Of a stretch of DNA of 64,000 bases, positions 60,184 to 64,000 are shown piece after piece. The notes below the pieces were generated by a model. It was not told where the DNA came from, ran no database searches, and saw nothing but the letters and a program-made list of their open reading frames with translations. Positions within the stretch are counted from its first letter, which is position 1; every line of letters begins with the position of its first letter. The translations under genes and the position numbers were made by a program. Origin of the DNA: CAZEHJ01 sp964512485 (lineage in GTDB: Bacteria; Bacteroidota; Rhodothermia; Rhodothermales; UBA10348); assembly GCA_964512485.1 (NCBI GenBank), contig CAZEHJ010000005.1:10540-74539 (forward strand), in the 5' to 3' direction.

Positions 60184-61257
60184 TCAGCCATTGGATGACT
60201 CGAAGGAATCCATGAACCGAACGAGGGCTTCAACACCTTCGACCGGACATGCATTGTAGATCGACGCGCGGATGCCGCCAGCACTTCGGTGACCCTTGAG
60301 CGCAAGCAAGCCCTGGCCCTTGGCCTCACTTACAAATTGTGCTTCAAGGTCTTCCGACGGCAAGCGGAAAGTAACATTCATATTGGACCTGGAGGACGTA
60401 TCTGCCACTCCCCGGTAGTACTCATTCTTGTCTATACGATTATATAGCATAGCTGCCTTATCGTCGTTTATGACCTTCATCGCAGCTAAACCGCCCTTGG
60501 CTTCAATCCACTTCAATACTTTTTCCACCATATACACCGCAAATACCGGTGGCGTGTGAAAAAGCTTTGCTGCATGAGTACGATAATCCAGTAGCGTCGG
60601 AAGTCCATCCGGGATACGGTCCAGATAATCCTGTCGTATCAGGACCACAGTCGCTCCCGCTGGACCAATGTTTTTCTGGGCTCCGGCGTAGATGAGTCCA
60701 TACTTGTCCATGTCAATCGGTCGCGACAGAAAGTCGCTGGAAGCGTCGCAAACCATCGGGGCAGAAACATCCGGATCATCAGAAAGCTGCGTTCCATAAA
60801 TGGTATTGTTGGAAGTCACATGCAAATAGGCAGCGTCATCTGTGACATCCCACGTGCTGACATCAGGAATCGAGGTGAATCCTGAGTCGGCTCCGGTGGC
60901 GGCAATGTGTGTCTGTCCGACCATCTTTCCTTCGGCCGCAGCTTTTTTTGCCCACGCACCCGTGACGACATAGTTACCTGTCCGGCCCGGAGTCAGGAAG
61001 TTTATTGCGGTCTGATAAAACTGCAGCGACGCCCCCCCCTGCAGAAAAAGGATGTGCCACTCATCTCCGATTCCAAGTAGACTTTTGAACAGCGAGCGGG
61101 CTGACTCGGCCAATGCAGTGTACTGAGGTGATCGATGGCTGATTTCCATCACAGATGCCGCCGCATCTTTATATACCAGCATCTCATCCCGTGCTTCTTC
61201 CAGTACCTCAACAGGAAGTGTCCCCGGACCTGCAGAAAAATTGTACTGTCTGTTCAT
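60184..61257 (-). CDS. serC: Phosphoserine aminotransferase
   Basis: SerC makes phosphoserine in the serine pathway (and a pyridoxine precursor in some bacteria). The 357-residue class V aminotransferase starts 'RQYNFSAGPGTLPVEVLEEARDEM' and has 'ISHRSPQYTALAESARS' (about 40-56). The PLP-lysine lies in 'YGLIYAGAQKNIGPAGATVVLI' (about 185-206), and the end has 'GHRSAGGIRASIYNACPVEGVEALVRFMDSF'. It lies 57 bp downstream of serA on the same strand. Confidence 0.96.
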   Translation of the reverse strand: MNRQYNFSAGPGTLPVEVLEEARDEMLVYKDAAASVMEISHRSPQYTALAESARSLFKSLLGIGDEWHILFLQGGASLQFYQTAINFLTPGRTGNYVVTGAWAKKAAAEGKMVGQTHIAATGADSGFTSIPDVSTWDVTDDAAYLHVTSNNTIYGTQLSDDPDVSAPMVCDASSDFLSRPIDMDKYGLIYAGAQKNIGPAGATVVLIRQDYLDRIPDGLPTLLDYRTHAAKLFHTPPVFAVYMVEKVLKWIEAKGGLAAMKVINDDKAAMLYNRIDKNEYYRGVADTSSRSNMNVTFRLPSEDLEAQFVSEAKGQGLLALKGHRSAGGIRASIYNACPVEGVEALVRFMDSFESSNG

Positions 61258-61314
61258 TTCTTTCTCGTGTTGGGATTCAGTAATTCAATTTGGGTTCAGA
61301 AATAGATTCGAGGT

Positions 61315-62517
61315 TCAGAGGGATATCAGGCTCACAGCCAACACATCTTCTATCCTCTCGATCTGGCTCACAACAGAATCGTCTTCAAATCCATTGAAGC
61401 GGATATATGCGCATGCTGCTCTTGCTTCATCGAAGACCACATTTTCCATTTCCTGGACATTCCAGTTAGCGTGGCTGACCTCATTGAGGACCTTTGCCAG
61501 GACGCCTACCTTGTCAAGGTGGCGTACGGTAAGCTGATGTGTGGCAGGTGAATACACCGCGAGGTTAACGCAGTTTGGCACATCTCCAGTGTCATTGTAT
61601 GCGATGATGACACGCGCAGCTTCTTGCGCTATTGCTTCCTGTGCCTGTCCGGTCGAAGCTCCGATGTGGTGCGTCAGATATACGGACGGATTGGAAGTCA
61701 GGTAGTGATCGAAATCGCCTGTTTTAACGGCTGGTTCATTCGAGAAAACGTCCAGTCCCACCCTGATTCCCTTTGATTCGATCGCTTTGCACATCGCGTC
61801 TTCGTCGACGACGGCCCCGCGGGTTGTGTTGATCAGGAATGCTCCCTCTTTCATGGCCTCGAAAAATGACACTCCTGCAAGGCCTTTTGTATCAGGATTG
61901 GAGGCGACGTGAAGTGAGACGACATCTGCAGCAGCGGCAACCTTTTCCGGTGACTCAAGGCGCCGGACCCCGAGACTTTCTGCCGTTTCATCGGTCAGAG
62001 AGCGGCTCCAAGCGACGATATCCATATCCATGCCTTTTGCTCGCTGGATGACTTCGCGACCAATGTTGCCAATTCCTACAATTCCCAGGGTCTTTCCTTT
62101 GACACCGGCTGCTTTTCCGTACAAAGCCTTATTCCAGGTACCATTACGAGCATCCATTACGTTGTCAGGAATGGATCTGTCCAGCGACAGGATCAGCCCG
62201 ATGGCGAGTTCGGCGACGGCTGCGGAGTTTTTGCCCGGGCAGTTTGCAACGAAAACGCCGCTTCCAGAGGCCTTTCTGACATCGATATTGTCGTAACCAG
62301 CACCTGCACGTACAACCAGTTCGAGACCGGGTGCGGCGTCGAAGTCTGCTTCGAGTACCTTCGTAGATCGCACGACCAGCACTTGCGGATTCATCTCAGC
62401 CATCGCAGAAGTGAGAATATCACCTTTCAGTTCGGGCTGCATCTGGACCTGGCAACCCGCATTTTCAAGACTTGAAACGACAGAGTCGGAGAGTTTGTCA
62501 GCCAGTAAAACACGCAT
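61315..62517 (-). CDS. serA: D-3-phosphoglycerate dehydrogenase with ACT domain
   Basis: SerA oxidises 3-phosphoglycerate, the first step of serine synthesis. The 400-residue protein has the substrate domain (1-95), the NAD domain with 'GKTLGIVGIGNIGREVIQRAKGMDMDIVAWSRS' (about 140-172), the catalytic His in 'YLTHHIGASTGQAQ' (about 278-291), and a C-terminal ACT domain (about 328-400, 'TVRHLDKVGVLAKVLNEVSHANWNVQEM'). The ACT domain often senses serine. It is 27 bp from the DUF1015 gene. Confidence 0.96.
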   Translation of the reverse strand: MRVLLADKLSDSVVSSLENAGCQVQMQPELKGDILTSAMAEMNPQVLVVRSTKVLEADFDAAPGLELVVRAGAGYDNIDVRKASGSGVFVANCPGKNSAAVAELAIGLILSLDRSIPDNVMDARNGTWNKALYGKAAGVKGKTLGIVGIGNIGREVIQRAKGMDMDIVAWSRSLTDETAESLGVRRLESPEKVAAAADVVSLHVASNPDTKGLAGVSFFEAMKEGAFLINTTRGAVVDEDAMCKAIESKGIRVGLDVFSNEPAVKTGDFDHYLTSNPSVYLTHHIGASTGQAQEAIAQEAARVIIAYNDTGDVPNCVNLAVYSPATHQLTVRHLDKVGVLAKVLNEVSHANWNVQEMENVVFDEARAACAYIRFNGFEDDSVVSQIERIEDVLAVSLISL

Positions 62518-62544
62518 AACGATTCCCTTTCACAGGATTGGTGT

Positions 62545-63750
62545 CTAAAAAAGGTGGACCAGAAGTCCGCTTCTCAGTTTTGGTTCGAACCAGGTAGATT
62601 TTGGAGGCATAAGGAGGCCGGCATCCGATACATCAACCAGTTCCTGGATGCTTGTCGGGTACATGGAGATGGCCATTTCTGCTTTTCCTTCTCCCACCAG
62701 TCGCATCAGTTCGTCGGTGCCTCGTATTCCACCGACGAAGTCAATGTTGGGATCTCTTCGGGGGTCGGTGATACCGAGCATGGGATCCAGAATTGCGTCT
62801 GTCAGACGTCCGACGTCCAGTTGATCAGTAACTGAATCACTCTTGCCGGCGGGCAAAGTCATCGCATACCAGGTATCGCAGATGAAAACGCACACCTCTC
62901 CCCTGTTTTGCGGTACGGGGTTGTCTGTTTGCGAAAGCTCAAACATCTCGTCGAGACGAGCAAGGAAGTCCTGAGCGGATCCGGGCAGCTTTCTGATGAT
63001 TCGGTTGTACGCCAGAATTTCCATGTCTCCCATGGGAAACAGAACGGCCGGGAAAAAATTGACTTCGTCCTCTGCCGAGGCGTCCGGCCTCTGTTCGGCG
63101 GCTCGGCTGGCTGCCTTGCAACGGTGGTGTCCGTCAGCGACGTAGAAATTGTCAATCTCTACGAATCGGTCCACCAGTTCTTGCGTGTTCGTGACGCGCC
63201 AGATGGTATGCCGGACTCCGTCTGCCGCCGTCAAATCATAAAATGGTGCTCCGTCCATCGTTGATCGGATAATTGAAGCCACCTCGACGTCGTCCTTGAA
63301 CGTAAGCATGACAGGCTCGGCGTGTGCCTGCTGCTCAACAATGTGGCGCGTCCTGTCATCCTCTTTCGTCGGACGCGTCAGTTCGTGCTTCAGAATGATA
63401 TCCTGATCGTAGTCCGCTACGGAGACGCATCCAAATATCCCGGTTTGCGCCCTGCCATCCATGATCAGGCGGTAGACGTAGACTGATGGATCCTCTTCCT
63501 GAATCGAGTTGGGTCCTGCGGCATAGGCCTTCAGATTGCTCGCGCCTGTGGCATAGACCTCGTCGGCGTGTTCATCAATGCCTTCGGGAAGGTCGATCTC
63601 CGGACGTATAACATGCAGGAAACTGAGTGCCTTGCCTTCGGCCAACTTCCGGGCCTCAGCGGTATTGATCACATCGTAAGGGACACACGCAATTTCTTCG
63701 GCATTTGCGGGCATCGGCCTCAATGCTTTGAACGGATGGAGTCGAGCCAT
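62545..63750 (-). CDS. DUF1015 family protein
   Basis: A 401-residue protein of DUF1015. The start is 'RLHPFKALRPMPANAEEIACVPYDVINTAEARKLA' (3-37). 'LIMDGRAQTGIFGCVSVADYD' and the motif 'NFYVADGHHRCKAASRAAEQR' (about 198-217), a conserved His pair, follow. The family is frequently next to serA and serC, as here, which suggests a role in or beside serine metabolism. Its catalytic activity is not known to me. It heads the DUF1015-serA-serC run. Confidence 0.85.
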   Translation of the reverse strand: MARLHPFKALRPMPANAEEIACVPYDVINTAEARKLAEGKALSFLHVIRPEIDLPEGIDEHADEVYATGASNLKAYAAGPNSIQEEDPSVYVYRLIMDGRAQTGIFGCVSVADYDQDIILKHELTRPTKEDDRTRHIVEQQAHAEPVMLTFKDDVEVASIIRSTMDGAPFYDLTAADGVRHTIWRVTNTQELVDRFVEIDNFYVADGHHRCKAASRAAEQRPDASAEDEVNFFPAVLFPMGDMEILAYNRIIRKLPGSAQDFLARLDEMFELSQTDNPVPQNRGEVCVFICDTWYAMTLPAGKSDSVTDQLDVGRLTDAILDPMLGITDPRRDPNIDFVGGIRGTDELMRLVGEGKAEMAISMYPTSIQELVDVSDAGLLMPPKSTWFEPKLRSGLLVHLF

Positions 63751-63929
63751 ATCGCGAAAGTCAGATTGTGTTCTGATACCGGTGACATCAGTGATAATAC
63801 GACCTGAAATGCCTTGATACGGCCGTTACCGAGGCCAAACGCAGAGTTAACAAAAAAGACATGATCGGCTTCTATTGTGGGTTGGAATACCAATTTTGTG
63901 TGAGGTGTCGGCCGCTCAGCCGTTACGCA
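63751..63929. other. Intergenic stretch between the DUF1015 gene and the terminal tRNA promoter
   Basis: 179 bases before the tRNA promoter. They probably hold the promoter of DUF1015-serA-serC, but I see no clear -35/-10 pair. Nothing else recognisable. Confidence 0.4.
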
Positions 63930-63957
63930 TTGCAGATCGGGCGTAAATCCGTATATT
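63930..63957 (+). promoter_or_regulatory. Promoter of the terminal tRNA
   Basis: TTGCAG (63930-63935), a 16-base spacer and TATATT (63952-63957), 13 bases from the tRNA 5' end. The same kind of elements as in front of pntAA. Confidence 0.6.
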
Positions 63958-63970
63958 CGCCGTCCAACAT

Positions 63971-64000
63971 CGCGGGGTGGAGCAGCTGGTAGCTCATCGG
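63971..64000 (+). tRNA. tRNA-Met, probably initiator (partial)
   Basis: The window ends inside this tRNA. The visible 30 bases start CGCGGGGTGGAGCAGCTGG and continue TAGCTCATCGG. This is the acceptor stem and D-arm of bacterial tRNA-fMet, whose 5' end is C-G-C-G-G-G-G with the unpaired first base. The anticodon and 3' half are outside the window. Confidence 0.85.

Overview
This window looks like one scaffold of a metagenome-assembled or draft genome from the Bacteroidota / Rhodothermota / Balneolota side of the tree. It has about 50 % GC and is densely packed. The evidence for that placement is a FecI-FecR-STN/TonB receptor cluster, a bTHX ribosomal protein gene, a conserved Bacteroidota orphan usually mislabelled 'ABC transporter ATPase', a DivIVA protein in a Gram-negative setting, a type-2-like IleRS, and SPase I / SPase II / TraR-DksA proteins of the Bacteroidota kind. 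The few promoters I can read (upstream of pntAA, of the terminal tRNA and of the ECF sigma gene) have TTGnnn / TATAnT spacing. One 100-N assembly gap lies at 33381-33480.

Layout. 1-8.7 kb, all on +: the end of an M16 peptidase, a sugar-nucleotide epimerase, scpA-scpB-pseudouridine synthase, guaB, an M24 aminopeptidase, an iodotyrosine-deiodinase-type nitroreductase, a glycosyltransferase and an RsbW-like kinase. 8.7-11.4 kb: miaA and a tyrosine recombinase on -, an AT-rich HNH endonuclease gene on +, and a 28-bp dif-like site. The dominant coding strand flips here: all 10 genes to the left are on +, and about 35 of 44 genes to the right are on -, as expected at a replication terminus. 11.4-19.5 kb: fxsA, a DinB-like gene, a double TerB-like protein, a flavin oxidoreductase, a thioredoxin-like protein, RIC (Fe-S repair), a long Cys/Met-type PLP enzyme with a divergent Lrp regulator, and a lipoprotein. 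19.5-23.9 kb: parC-parE. 23.9-31.9 kb: purM, plsY-gpsA-AlbA_2, and a tight operon bTHX - M14 peptidase - LuxE-like - enoyl-CoA hydratase - possible squalene/phytoene-synthase-like protein. 32-37 kb: a YjbQ-like fusion, the gap, an SDR, a K+ channel and an L,D-transpeptidase. 37-41 kb: lepA - secreted orphan - lepB. 41-46 kb: ECF sigma / FecR / TonB receptor. 46-53 kb: yggS - divIVA - pnp - ileS - traR/dksA - lspA, an order reminiscent of the Firmicutes division cluster. 53-57 kb: a YbbA/YbbP-like ABC transporter divergent from a TesA-like lipoprotein esterase. 57-64 kb: DUF1015 - serA - serC and pntAA-pntAB-pntB, then the first 30 bases of an initiator-type tRNA cut by the window end.

Most of this is housekeeping. 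The items I would look at first are: (1) the dif-like site at the strand-bias switch next to a tyrosine recombinase; (2) the IleRS whose HIGH signature reads G-I-H-H, a swap linked to mupirocin-resistant type-2 IleRS; (3) the nitroreductase that keeps the complete Glu-Tyr-Lys substrate lid of iodotyrosine deiodinase; (4) the 615-residue PLP enzyme with its divergent Lrp regulator and clustered ATATTC/GAATAT half-sites; (5) a YjbQ-like domain fused to an unknown C-terminal region; and (6) the LuxE-like operon. I see no CRISPR array, no complete prophage and no insertion sequence.
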